In this document: piece after piece, positions 1-7,499 of the stretch | Position numbering within the stretch: position 1 is the first letter of the stretch | How the letters are laid out: each line of letters opens with the position of its first letter | Source: Pseudomonas sp. N3-W | GTDB lineage: Bacteria > Pseudomonadota > Gammaproteobacteria > Pseudomonadales > Pseudomonadaceae | DNA length: 64,000 bases | Assembly (NCBI RefSeq): GCF_024970185.1 | Contig: NZ_CP103965.1 | Span: 1,112,001 to 1,176,000 of the forward strand | Reading direction: 5' to 3' | The notes under the pieces: generated by a model | Told to the model about the DNA's origin: nothing | What the model saw: only the letters and a program-made list of their open reading frames with translations | Database searches by the model: none | Position numbers and translations under genes: made by a program

Positions 1-50
1 GTGTCGATTTCCAGCACACTGGAGTTCTGAAGTCAGACCGCGTCATCGTT

Positions 51-136
51 CATCGCGGGCAAGCCCGGCTCCCACAGATGACCGCATTCCTATATGAGAA
101 TGCTGCCCCCTGTGGGAGCGAGCCTGCTCGCGAAGG
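51..136. repeat. REPIN (paired REP hairpin)
   Basis: Two REP units face each other: a left arm reading GCGGGCAAGCCCGGCTCCCA and a right arm reading TGTGGGAGCGAGCCTGCTCG, around about 35 bp of unrelated spacer. It lies downstream of the AraC gene. Bases 1-50 show nothing recognisable. Confidence 0.85.
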
Positions 137-169
137 CGGCATCCCAGACACCGAAAATCTGCGGGTTGA

Positions 170-1045
170 TCAGCGCAAAAACGCCTGCCGATACTCCCCA
201 GGCGTCCCCCCCAACACCTGGCGAAACCGATGGGTGAAATGACTCGCACTGGCAAACCCGCAAGCCAGTGCAATCTCACCCAGCGGCCGCGATGTGGTGC
301 GCAACAACTCCCGCGCCCGACTCAAGCGCCGTGCCAGCACATACTGGTGGGGCGGCAGGCCAAAGCTCTCGCGAAACATCCGCGCAAAGTGATATTCCGA
401 CAGCGCGCACAACGCCGCCAACTGCCCCAGGCTGATGGGTTCGGCCAATTGATAGTCGATGAATTCCACCAGCTGGCGCCGCTGATGTGCCGCCAACCCA
501 CCCCGCAGGCGCAGACCTTCGCGCTTGCCCACCTGACCAAGCAGTGTATGGCTGAGCATTTCGTGGGCCAGGCTGCTGGTTAGCAGGCGTTCGCCGGGCT
601 CGTCCCAGTTCAGCGTGATCAACTGCCGAAAGCGCAACGCCTGCTGTGGATCTTCAAGGAACGTCTGTTCTTGCAGCTGCATTTCCCGCGGCTCGCGATC
701 CAGCAGGGTGATGCAACCCAGGGCAAATTGTTCGGGACTGAAGTAAAGGTGCGCCAGGCGAATCTCGCCGTTGATCACCCAGCCCGACTGATGATCGGCC
801 GGCAGGATGCACAGCTTGTTTGGTGCGCCTTTGCTGTCGGGCTGGCCGCGACGAAAGGTGCCGGTGCCACCGGCGATATAGCAGGACAAGGTGTGGTGTC
901 TTGGCCCTTCGTAGTCCTGGGCGTCGTGGTGGTTGTTCCACAAGGCTGCGGCCATACCGTCACCGAGCTCGGCGCTGTGCTCAAGACGAGCATTGGGCGA
1001 GCGGTTGAGCGCTTGAAAGACTTGCAGGGTTTCCAGTGCGGGCAT
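170..1045 (-). CDS. AraC family transcriptional regulator
   Basis: A 291-residue one-component regulator. The N-terminal ~170 residues look like an effector-binding cupin-type domain. The C-terminal ~100 residues (from about 190) carry the two helix-turn-helix units of AraC/XylS proteins: LGQLAALCALSEYHFARMF, then LGEIALACGFASASHFTHRF followed by the usual GGTPGEYR ending. Length and architecture are normal. The ATG at 1045 is preceded by GAGAG on the minus strand. It is divergent from the EamA exporter starting at 1331 with a REPIN between them, so that exporter is the natural target. This pairing is inferred; the ligand is unknown. Confidence 0.9.
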   Translation of the reverse strand: MPALETLQVFQALNRSPNARLEHSAELGDGMAAALWNNHHDAQDYEGPRHHTLSCYIAGGTGTFRRGQPDSKGAPNKLCILPADHQSGWVINGEIRLAHLYFSPEQFALGCITLLDREPREMQLQEQTFLEDPQQALRFRQLITLNWDEPGERLLTSSLAHEMLSHTLLGQVGKREGLRLRGGLAAHQRRQLVEFIDYQLAEPISLGQLAALCALSEYHFARMFRESFGLPPHQYVLARRLSRARELLRTTSRPLGEIALACGFASASHFTHRFRQVLGGTPGEYRQAFLR

Positions 1046-1181
1046 GATCGGTTCTCTCCAACGCCTTGCATCCTACTCCGTAGACGTTGGCCTGCCAGCC
1101 TGCGGGCCGACAAAAGCGCAAGTTTATGCAAGTGCGCCTCCGATCGGCGCTGCAGACTGATTCCCTGATCAGGCAGTTGCC

Positions 1182-1296
1182 TGTGGTGAGGGAGCTTGCT
1201 CGCGCTTGAGTGCGCAGCACTCACAAAATTGCCATGGTTGGCGAAATTTTGGGGCCGCTTCGCAGCCCGGCGCGAGCAAGCTCGCTCGCCACAAAA
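1182..1296. repeat. REPIN, GTGAGGGAGCTTGCTCGCGC subtype
   Basis: Inverted REP units (TGTGGTGAGGGAGCTTGCTC on the left, GAGCAAGCTCGCTCGCCACA on the right). The centre carries GAGTGCGCAGCACTCACAAAA, shared with the copy at 7327-7440 (positions 1208-1228 here). It occupies most of the AraC/EamA intergenic region and ends about 35 bp before the exporter start, so promoter sequences must lie around it. Confidence 0.85.
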
Positions 1297-1330
1297 GCGA
1301 ACCGAATGGCCCCCTGTTGGAGTTTTTGTC

Positions 1331-2230
1331 ATGAACCTGTTTTTGTACCTGCTGACCGTGCTGATCTGGGGCACCACCTGGATTGCCTTGAAATGGCAAC
1401 TGGGCGTGGTGGCGATTCCCGTCTCCATCGTTTATCGCTTCGGCCTAGCCGCGCTGGTCTTGTTTGTGATGCTGTTGCTCAGCCGTCGCCTGCAGGTGAT
1501 GAACCGCCGTGGGCATCTGATCTGTCTGGCGCAGGGGTTGTGTCTGTTCTGCATCAACTTCATGTGCTTTCTCACCGCCAGTCAGTGGATCCCCAGTGGT
1601 CTGGTGGCGGTGGTGTTTTCCACTGCGACGCTGTGGAACGCCCTGAATGCACGGGTGTTCTTCGGTCAGAAAATTGCTCGCAACGTATTGATGGGCGGCG
1701 CACTGGGCTTGCTGGGGCTGGGTTTGTTGTTCTGGCCGGAGCTCGCCGGTCACACCGCCAGCCCGCAAACCCTGCTCGGGTTGGGTTTGGCGTTGTGCGG
1801 CACCTTGTGTTTCTCGGCGGGCAACCTGTTGTCGAGCCTGCAGCAGAAGGCCGGGCTCAAACCCCTGACCACCAACGCCTGGGGCATGGCGTATGGCGCG
1901 GCGATGTTGTCGGTGTGGTGCCTGGTCAAAGGCATTCCATTCGACATCGAATGGAGCACCCGCTACCTCGGCTCGCTGATGTACCTGGTGATCCCAGGCT
2001 CGGTCATTGGCTTCACCGCTTACCTGACGCTGGTCGGACGGATGGGCCCAGAGCGGGCGGCTTATTGCACCGTGTTATTCCCCGTTGTGGCGCTGAATGT
2101 GTCGGCGTATGCCGAAGGCTATCAATGGACCGCGCCGGCGCTGGCAGGGTTGGTCATGGTGATGCTGGGCAACGTGTTGGTATTTCGCAAGGCGAAGGCG
2201 GGTGTGCGAGGCAACGTCAAACTGGCTTGA
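1331..2230 (+). CDS. EamA/DMT family inner-membrane transporter
   Basis: A 299-residue drug/metabolite transporter with about ten hydrophobic segments arranged as two EamA repeats. It opens with LTVLIWGTTWIALKW, the typical first helix of this family. The reading frame stays open upstream to 1196, but that part is translated REPIN; the ATG at 1331 starts directly at the first membrane helix and was chosen. Such proteins usually export metabolites or amino acids, but the substrate cannot be read from sequence. It is probably controlled by the divergent AraC regulator at 170-1045. Confidence 0.88.
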   Translation: MNLFLYLLTVLIWGTTWIALKWQLGVVAIPVSIVYRFGLAALVLFVMLLLSRRLQVMNRRGHLICLAQGLCLFCINFMCFLTASQWIPSGLVAVVFSTATLWNALNARVFFGQKIARNVLMGGALGLLGLGLLFWPELAGHTASPQTLLGLGLALCGTLCFSAGNLLSSLQQKAGLKPLTTNAWGMAYGAAMLSVWCLVKGIPFDIEWSTRYLGSLMYLVIPGSVIGFTAYLTLVGRMGPERAAYCTVLFPVVALNVSAYAEGYQWTAPALAGLVMVMLGNVLVFRKAKAGVRGNVKLA

Positions 2231-2262
2231 AAAAGAATTTCTTCAGGGTTCGTGCAAGACAC

Positions 2263-2772
2263 TTATCGCTCAATTCTCATCGTCACATAAATCAGTAGCG
2301 CAAATATGAAATCGACAATGTGCCGCGCCCAATCCTTGTAATTCCACTTTTCTGAAAGGTCCATGTTGAACCACTCGACACCAATAACTTGCAGGCAGAC
2401 GTAATAGACAAAAATGGCGATCAACAAACCAATGATCGAGTATTTTTTTGCTTCATGAAACGCCTGGCGGCTACTGTTTATATTTCTAAATAATGACCAG
2501 GCGCCTATCAGGCAAAAGACTGTATAAGTCACTTCGAGTGTCATGATGATCCAGTAGATTCGATGGTGCAGCATGGGGGAGGTAATGGCTCTGTGGCTGT
2601 ACCTGCCAGCGTCGTCAATGGTGTCCATGCTTAATATATGACTGACGTACTCATGGTTGGCGGTGTAGTCGGTAAAATTGCTGTGCATCATGAGCAAGCC
2701 GAATATACAAAAGAACAGCATGAGTGTGGCTTTGCTGGTTCTAATCAATTTGTCGGTGGTGATGTTGTTCAA
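2263..2772 (-). CDS. DUF2165 family small membrane protein
   Basis: A 169-residue integral membrane protein with four predicted helices at about residues 15-33, 73-93, 111-131 and 151-165. The pattern, including HHRIYWIIMTLEVTY and the WARHIVDFIFA end, matches the DUF2165 family of predicted small integral membrane proteins, whose function is unknown. Base composition is visibly more A+T-rich than its neighbours and codon use is less biased, which suggests an accessory gene. It converges with the EamA gene, 32 bp apart, and no partner gene is obvious. Confidence 0.75.
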   Translation of the reverse strand: MNNITTDKLIRTSKATLMLFFCIFGLLMMHSNFTDYTANHEYVSHILSMDTIDDAGRYSHRAITSPMLHHRIYWIIMTLEVTYTVFCLIGAWSLFRNINSSRQAFHEAKKYSIIGLLIAIFVYYVCLQVIGVEWFNMDLSEKWNYKDWARHIVDFIFALLIYVTMRIER

Positions 2773-2909
2773 AGTAGTTGCTCTCCATGTCAGGCTCCGA
2801 ACGTTCGGATAAGTGCGGAGAGTCTATAGGGAGTATGGTTCTTTAGGCGCCAGACTAAGTTTCTGTGTGTGTATAAAAATCGGGACGATCTGATTGAGTT
2901 GGTGAGTGC

Positions 2910-2942
2910 CAACGGGCAGGCATTCACACTGCCTGCCCGTTG
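2910..2942. terminator. 12-bp perfect hairpin after 2-hydroxyacid dehydrogenase gene
   Basis: CAACGGGCAGGC (2910-2921) pairs perfectly with GCCTGCCCGTTG (2931-2942) around a 9-nt loop, 2 bp past the stop codon of the minus-strand gene at 2945. There is no long U tract on either side, so it is a strong stem whose role as terminator is inferred from position. Confidence 0.6.
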
Positions 2943-2944
2943 TT

Positions 2945-3919
2945 TCAGCCCTTCCAGACTTGCGGGTTTACCAGATCCTGCGGGCGTTCACCCGACAAGG
3001 CACTGCGCAAGTTGGCCAGAGCGCGGTTCGCCATCGCTTCGCGGGTTTCGTGGGTGGCCGAGCCGATGTGTGGCAACGTCACGGCGTTCTTCAGTTGAAA
3101 CAACGGCGATTCGGCCAGCGGCTCTTTTTCATAAACATCCAGGCCTGCACCACGAATGCGGTTGTTTTGCAGGGCTTCGATCAGCGCCGGTTCGTCCACT
3201 ACCGGGCCTCTGGCAATGTTGATCAGAATCGCACTCGGTTTCATCAAGGCCAGTTCACGGTGGCTGATCAGGTGTCGGGTCTTGTCGCTGAGTGGCACCA
3301 CCAGGCAGACGAAGTCGGCTTCGGCCAGCAATTGGTCCAGGCTGCGGAACTGTGCGCCGAGTTGCTGTTCAAGGTCGGTCTTGCGGCTGTTGCCGCTGTA
3401 GATCACCGGCATGTTGAAACCCAGGCGCCCCCGGCGGGCGATGGCTGCGCCGATGTTGCCCATGCCGACGATGCCCAGGGTCTTGCCATGTACGTCACAG
3501 CCAAACAGTGGGGCGCCGACGCTGGCTTGCCATTGGCCGGCCTTGGTCCAGGCGTCCAGTTCGGCGACGCGGCGGGCGCTGCTCATCAGCAGGGCGAAGG
3601 CCAGGTCCGCGGTGCTTTCGGTGAGGACGTCGGGGGTGTTGGTGAGGATGATTGCGCGTTCGTTGAAGTAGGCGACGTCGTAGTTGTCGTAGCCGACCGA
3701 GACGCTGGAGACCACTTCGAGTTTGCTGGCGGTCTCGAGTTGGGCGCGGCCCAGTTTGCGGCCGACGCCGATCAGGCCGTGGGCGTGGGGCAGGGCTTCG
3801 TTGAATTGGGTGTTGATGTCGCCGTTTTTTGGGTTCGGTACGATTACGTCGAAGTCTTGTTTGAGTTGTTCGATCATTTCGGGGGGGATGCGGCTGAAGG
3901 CGAGGACGGTTTTTTTCAT
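2945..3919 (-). CDS. D-2-hydroxyacid dehydrogenase (GhrB/TkrA-like)
   Basis: A 324-residue NAD(P)-dependent dehydrogenase of the glyoxylate/hydroxypyruvate/2-ketogluconate reductase group. The Rossmann motif TLGIVGMGNIGAAIARRG sits near residue 150. The catalytic Arg lies in LINIARGPVVDE, the Glu in GLDVYEKEPL and the His in LPHIGSATHETR. The frame continues to 4009, but those residues (poly-basic, no ribosome site) are unlikely to be coding; the ATG at 3919 starts with the family-typical MKKTVLAFSR. No kinase or transporter of gluconate metabolism is adjacent, so the exact substrate (hydroxypyruvate, glyoxylate or 2-ketogluconate) is open. Confidence 0.88.
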   Translation of the reverse strand: MKKTVLAFSRIPPEMIEQLKQDFDVIVPNPKNGDINTQFNEALPHAHGLIGVGRKLGRAQLETASKLEVVSSVSVGYDNYDVAYFNERAIILTNTPDVLTESTADLAFALLMSSARRVAELDAWTKAGQWQASVGAPLFGCDVHGKTLGIVGMGNIGAAIARRGRLGFNMPVIYSGNSRKTDLEQQLGAQFRSLDQLLAEADFVCLVVPLSDKTRHLISHRELALMKPSAILINIARGPVVDEPALIEALQNNRIRGAGLDVYEKEPLAESPLFQLKNAVTLPHIGSATHETREAMANRALANLRSALSGERPQDLVNPQVWKG

Positions 3920-4019
3920 GGGCTCGGGGCTCGGCTTTGGGTGGTTTTTTTTTTGGACGTGGCGGCCTTGGGGCCGACCATGTTCTTTGTTGTTTGTGTG
4001 TATATCCATTTGTGCGGTA

Positions 4020-4330
4020 ACGGCGGCTTATGGTTTCGCCCTTACGGCGAGTCCCTTTTGTCAAACGCCACAAAAGGAACCAAAAAGTCTCGCCCCGAGC
4101 GTACGGCGCCTCGCCAGGGCTCGGCGTTCCCTCGCTCCGGTATTCATCTGGGGGCATCGCCTACGGTCTGCTTCGCGACGACCTCCTCTCGATGTGTGCG
4201 GCTTCGCCGCACGGCGCTACGCGCCCACCCCCAGATAAACACCTCCACTCGGCCTCCCGAAGGGGCGGGTAGATCAAGAGCTGCAGGCGAGCTAACGCTC
4301 GGCCTGTTGAGTGGTGAAGAGCGGGGGGGA
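4020..4330. repeat. Long structured intergenic repeat-like block
   Basis: This part of the 3920-4474 gap has no convincing gene. It is GC-rich, full of short inverted repeats such as TGCGGCTTCGCCGCA (about 4196-4210), and begins with a CGCCCTTACGGCGAGTCCC segment. From memory this resembles an interspersed intergenic element of P. fluorescens-group genomes. All frames through it are low-complexity Arg/Pro/Ser-rich, with no ribosome site or codon bias. Only one copy lies in this window, so repeat status rests on recognition. Confidence 0.5.
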
Positions 4331-4366
4331 GGGATGCGGATCTGCTTCTGTTTTTGCTTCTGCTTT

Positions 4367-4396
4367 CCTGTGGGAGCTGGCTTGCCTGCGAAGCCG
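4367..4396. repeat. Solitary REP unit
   Basis: A single REP (CTGTGGGAGCTGGCTTGCCT) with no matching inverted partner nearby. It lies 80 bp downstream of the LysR stop codon on the minus strand. Confidence 0.7.
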
Positions 4397-4474
4397 CCCA
4401 GCCAGCCAACCAATCCCCGCCAGATGTACACCCCTCTCACAGATACTGACCTACTGAATATCAGAACGGCAAAC

Positions 4475-5443
4475 TCAATTCGCCACTCTCACCCCACCCA
4501 GACTCCCACTCAATTCATAAGCCACCAATTCCGCCTGATGCGCCGCCAATATCTCCGGCAACGACCCACGCAGGTACTCGACCCAGGTCTTGATCTTCGC
4601 GTCCAGGTACTGCCGCGACGGGTAGATCGCATACAGGTTAAGTTCCTGTGAGCGATAGTTGGGCATCATGCGCACCAGCGAGCCATTGCGCAGGCCTTCA
4701 ATCGCCGCATACACCGGCAGCACCCCAACGCCCATGCCGCTGGTGATGGCGGTTTTCATCGCGTCGGCGGAGTTCACCAGGAACGGCGAGCTGTTGATGG
4801 TGACCATTTCCTGGCCTTCCGGGCCGTCGAAGGTCCACTTTTCCAGCGGGATCACCGGGCTCACCAGGCGCAGGCAGGCGTGGTTGAGCAGGTCGCTGGG
4901 TTTGTGTGCGCAGCCGTTGGCTTTCACGTAGGCCGGTGAGGCGCAGACGATGCTGTAGGTGATGCCCAGGCGCTGGGAGACGAAGCCGGAGTCCGGCAGT
5001 TCGCTGGCCAGCACGATGGACACGTCATAGCCCTCATCCAGCAGGTCCGGCACGCGGTTGGCCAGGGTCAGGTCGAAGGTGACGTCCGGGTGGGTCTTGC
5101 GGTAGCGGGCGATGGCGTCGATCACGAAGTGCTGACCGATACCGGTCATGGTGTGCACCTTGAGTTGTCCGGCCGGACGGGCGTGGGCGTCGCTGGCTTC
5201 GGCTTCGGCTTCTTCGACGTAGGCCAGGATCTGTTCGCAGCGCAACAGATAGCGCTTGCCGGCCTCGGTCAGCGCGATGCGCCGGGTGGTGCGGTTGAGC
5301 AGGCGGGTTTGCAGGTGGGCTTCCAGGTTGGAGACCGCGCGCGAGACGTTGGCGGTGGTGGTGTCCAGTTGCACGGCGGCGGCGGTGAAGCTGCCGGCTT
5401 CGGCCACGTAACTGAAGGCGCGCATGTTTTGCAAAGTGTCCAT
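4475..5443 (-). CDS. LysR family transcriptional regulator
   Basis: A 322-residue LysR protein. The winged-helix domain is at the N-terminus (about residues 5-62: FSYVAEAGSFTAAAVQLDTT... VSRAVSNLEAHLQTRLLNRT) and a LysR substrate-binding domain spans about 90-300. The ATG at 5443 has a GGGAGA-like site upstream. It is divergent from the efflux genes beginning at 5788. LysR regulators paired with FUSC/membrane-fusion pumps (as AaeR with AaeXAB in E. coli) usually respond to aromatic acids, so control of the pump is the likely role. The inducer is inferred, not seen. Confidence 0.9.
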   Translation of the reverse strand: MDTLQNMRAFSYVAEAGSFTAAAVQLDTTTANVSRAVSNLEAHLQTRLLNRTTRRIALTEAGKRYLLRCEQILAYVEEAEAEASDAHARPAGQLKVHTMTGIGQHFVIDAIARYRKTHPDVTFDLTLANRVPDLLDEGYDVSIVLASELPDSGFVSQRLGITYSIVCASPAYVKANGCAHKPSDLLNHACLRLVSPVIPLEKWTFDGPEGQEMVTINSSPFLVNSADAMKTAITSGMGVGVLPVYAAIEGLRNGSLVRMMPNYRSQELNLYAIYPSRQYLDAKIKTWVEYLRGSLPEILAAHQAELVAYELSGSLGGVRVAN

Positions 5444-5787
5444 GGGGTGCTCTCAAGGGAGATGGCAAATTGTGACACGAAGCTTCGGGTTCTGAGACCC
5501 CCGACCAAGGGATTATCGCGTTAACGGTAACAAAGATTCACAAGAATCCCAGCTTATCGCCATTCGGGCCGCCCCATAGAATTGCGCCCAGCAGGAGCAG
5601 GCTGGCGATAGAGCCTGTCACGGCGCAAACCCTGTGGGAGCGAGCTTGCTCGCGATGACTGAATATCAGTCGACATGAATGTTGAATGTCAGACCGATAT
5701 CGCGAGCAAGCTCGCTCCCACAGGGTTGCGACGTCCGATCCCACAATTTTCTCACTCCTCCGCCCCCCATTTCAGGAATTCGCAGCA
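5444..5787. promoter_or_regulatory. Divergent LysR / efflux-pump intergenic region
   Basis: This 344-bp stretch has no gene. It holds a perfect 10-bp palindrome CGAAGCTTCG at 5478-5487, about 35 bp from the LysR start, and a REPIN at 5631-5725. Promoters for both directions must lie here; I see no strong sigma-70 box and no clear LysR T-N11-A site that I would defend. Confidence 0.5.
5631..5725. repeat. REPIN
   Basis: Left unit CCTGTGGGAGCGAGCTTGCT and right unit AGCAAGCTCGCTCCCACAGG are near-perfect inverse copies around the loop TGACTGAATATCAGTCGACA. Confidence 0.9.
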
Positions 5788-7299
5788 GTGCCGCGTCGCA
5801 TCAACAGAGCGCTCAAGACGCTCAGTGTTTTGGCTTTAACCCTGGCAATCAGCGGCTGCATCGGTACTGGAGGCATTGCCCCGCAGGGCAAGGCACTGGA
5901 GGCCGACTCCCTGGCCACCGACGAAGCCATCCAGAGTGCCGCCCAGGACGCTCACTGGCCCACTGCGCAATGGTGGCAGGCCTTTGGCGACCCGCAACTG
6001 AACCGCTGGATAGACCTCGCCGTGCAAGGCAGCCCGACCATGGCCATGGCCACTGCCCGTGTGCGTCAGGCCAAGGCCATGGCCGGTATTGCCGAGTCCG
6101 CCGAGTCGTTGCAGATCAATGGCGAGTCCACGCTCAAGCGCCACAATTGGCCCACCGATCAGTTCTATGGGCCGGGCGAGTTGGCCAATACCACCACCTG
6201 GGACAACAACGCCTCGCTCGGCTTGAGCTACGCCCTGGACCTCTGGGGCCGGGAAAGCAGTGCCAGCGAGCGCGCCGTGGACATGGCGCACATGAGCGCC
6301 GCCGAAGCACGGCAGGCCCAGCTCGAATTGCAGAACAACATCGTGCGCGCCTACATCGAGTTGTCGCTGCATTACGCCCAGCGCGACATCGTTGACGCGA
6401 CGTTGAAGCAGCAACAGCAGATTCTCGATCTGGCGCAAAAGCGCCTGAACGGCGGCATCGGTACGCATTTCGAAGTCAGCCAGGCCGAGACGCCGCTGCC
6501 GGAAACCCGTCGTCAGCTCGATGCACTGGGCGAAGAAATCGCCCTGAGCCGCAACCAGCTCGCTGCCTTGGCAGGATTTGGTCCGGGGCAGGGCGCGCAG
6601 TTGCAGCGGCCAACATTGTCGTTGAACGCGGCGCTGAAACTGCCCTCGTCGTTACCCGCACAATTGCTCGGCCAGCGCCCGGACGTGGTTGCCAGCCGTT
6701 GGCAAGTGGCCGCGCAGGCCCGTGGTATCGATGTCGCCCACGCCGGTTTTTATCCCAACGTCGATCTGGTCGGCAGCCTCGGCTACATGGCCACGGGCGG
6801 TGGCGCGCTGGAGTTTCTGACCGGCAAGAAGTTGACCTACAACGTCGGCCCGGCCATCTCGCTGCCGATTTTCGATGGTGGGCGTTTGCGTTCGGAACTG
6901 GGCGAGGCCTCGGCCGGGTATGACATCGCCGTCGCCAGGTACAACCAGACGTTGATCAATGCGCTGAAAAACATCTCCGACCAGTTGATCCGCCGCGAGT
7001 CGATGGACAAGCAGCAGGTGTTTGCCGCCGAGTCCGTGGCCACCGCGCAAAAGACCTACGACATCGCGATGATCGCCTACCAGCGCGGGTTGACCGACTA
7101 CCTCAACGTGCTGAATGCCCAGACGCTGCTGTTCAAACAGCAACAGGTGCAGCAGCAGGTGCAGGCAGCGCGGTTGAGTGCTCATGCGGAACTGGTGACG
7201 GCGCTGGGTGGTGGTCTGGGTGCGGGCAACGACGTGCCGAAAGACAGCCAGACCACTGCACCTGAAACCCCGGCCATTCTCAAGAGCCTCTCCAATTGA
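5788..7299 (+). CDS. RND/MFP-type outer-membrane efflux lipoprotein (NodT family)
   Basis: A 503-residue TolC-like outer-membrane channel protein. The N-terminal signal peptide ends in a lipobox (LAISGC), predicting a lipidated cysteine near residue 22. Two OEP repeats follow, with the LDLWGRESSASERA and AQTLLFKQQQVQQQ coiled-coil helices characteristic of NodT/OprM. I chose the GTG at 5788, because the frame upstream to 5686 is translated REP sequence and the signal peptide begins just after this GTG (VPRRINRALK). It heads the set lipoprotein, FUSC, DUF1656, membrane-fusion protein and would supply the outer-membrane exit duct. Confidence 0.9.
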   Translation: MPRRINRALKTLSVLALTLAISGCIGTGGIAPQGKALEADSLATDEAIQSAAQDAHWPTAQWWQAFGDPQLNRWIDLAVQGSPTMAMATARVRQAKAMAGIAESAESLQINGESTLKRHNWPTDQFYGPGELANTTTWDNNASLGLSYALDLWGRESSASERAVDMAHMSAAEARQAQLELQNNIVRAYIELSLHYAQRDIVDATLKQQQQILDLAQKRLNGGIGTHFEVSQAETPLPETRRQLDALGEEIALSRNQLAALAGFGPGQGAQLQRPTLSLNAALKLPSSLPAQLLGQRPDVVASRWQVAAQARGIDVAHAGFYPNVDLVGSLGYMATGGGALEFLTGKKLTYNVGPAISLPIFDGGRLRSELGEASAGYDIAVARYNQTLINALKNISDQLIRRESMDKQQVFAAESVATAQKTYDIAMIAYQRGLTDYLNVLNAQTLLFKQQQVQQQVQAARLSAHAELVTALGGGLGAGNDVPKDSQTTAPETPAILKSLSN

Positions 7300-7326
7300 A
7301 CACGATGTTCCTGGCAAACCTGCTGT

Positions 7327-7440
7327 TGTGGCGAGCGAGCTTGCTCGCGCTTGAGTGCGCAGCACTCACAAAATGGCTAAGCGGCGCCAGAAGCTGGGGG
7401 GCCCTACGCGGCTCGGCGCGAGCAAGCTCGCTCGCCACAG
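7327..7440. repeat. REPIN, GAGTGCGCAGCACTCAC subtype
   Basis: Same subtype as the copy at 1182-1296: TGTGGCGAGCGAGCTTGCTC then GAGTGCGCAGCACTCACAAAA (positions 7352-7372), and an inverse arm ending GCTCGCTCGCCACAG. It separates the outer-membrane gene from the FUSC gene within one likely transcription unit. Confidence 0.88.
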
Positions 7441-7499
7441 AATCTCGCTCGTCACAAGGCCTTACTCGCCTCATGTCTCTAATAATTGAGCAGGATTAA

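Noticed and set aside
2906..4651. A 581-codon plus-strand open frame
   Set aside because: It runs antisense to the 2-hydroxyacid dehydrogenase and through the noncoding gap; the protein is low-complexity and lacks any motif or ribosome site.
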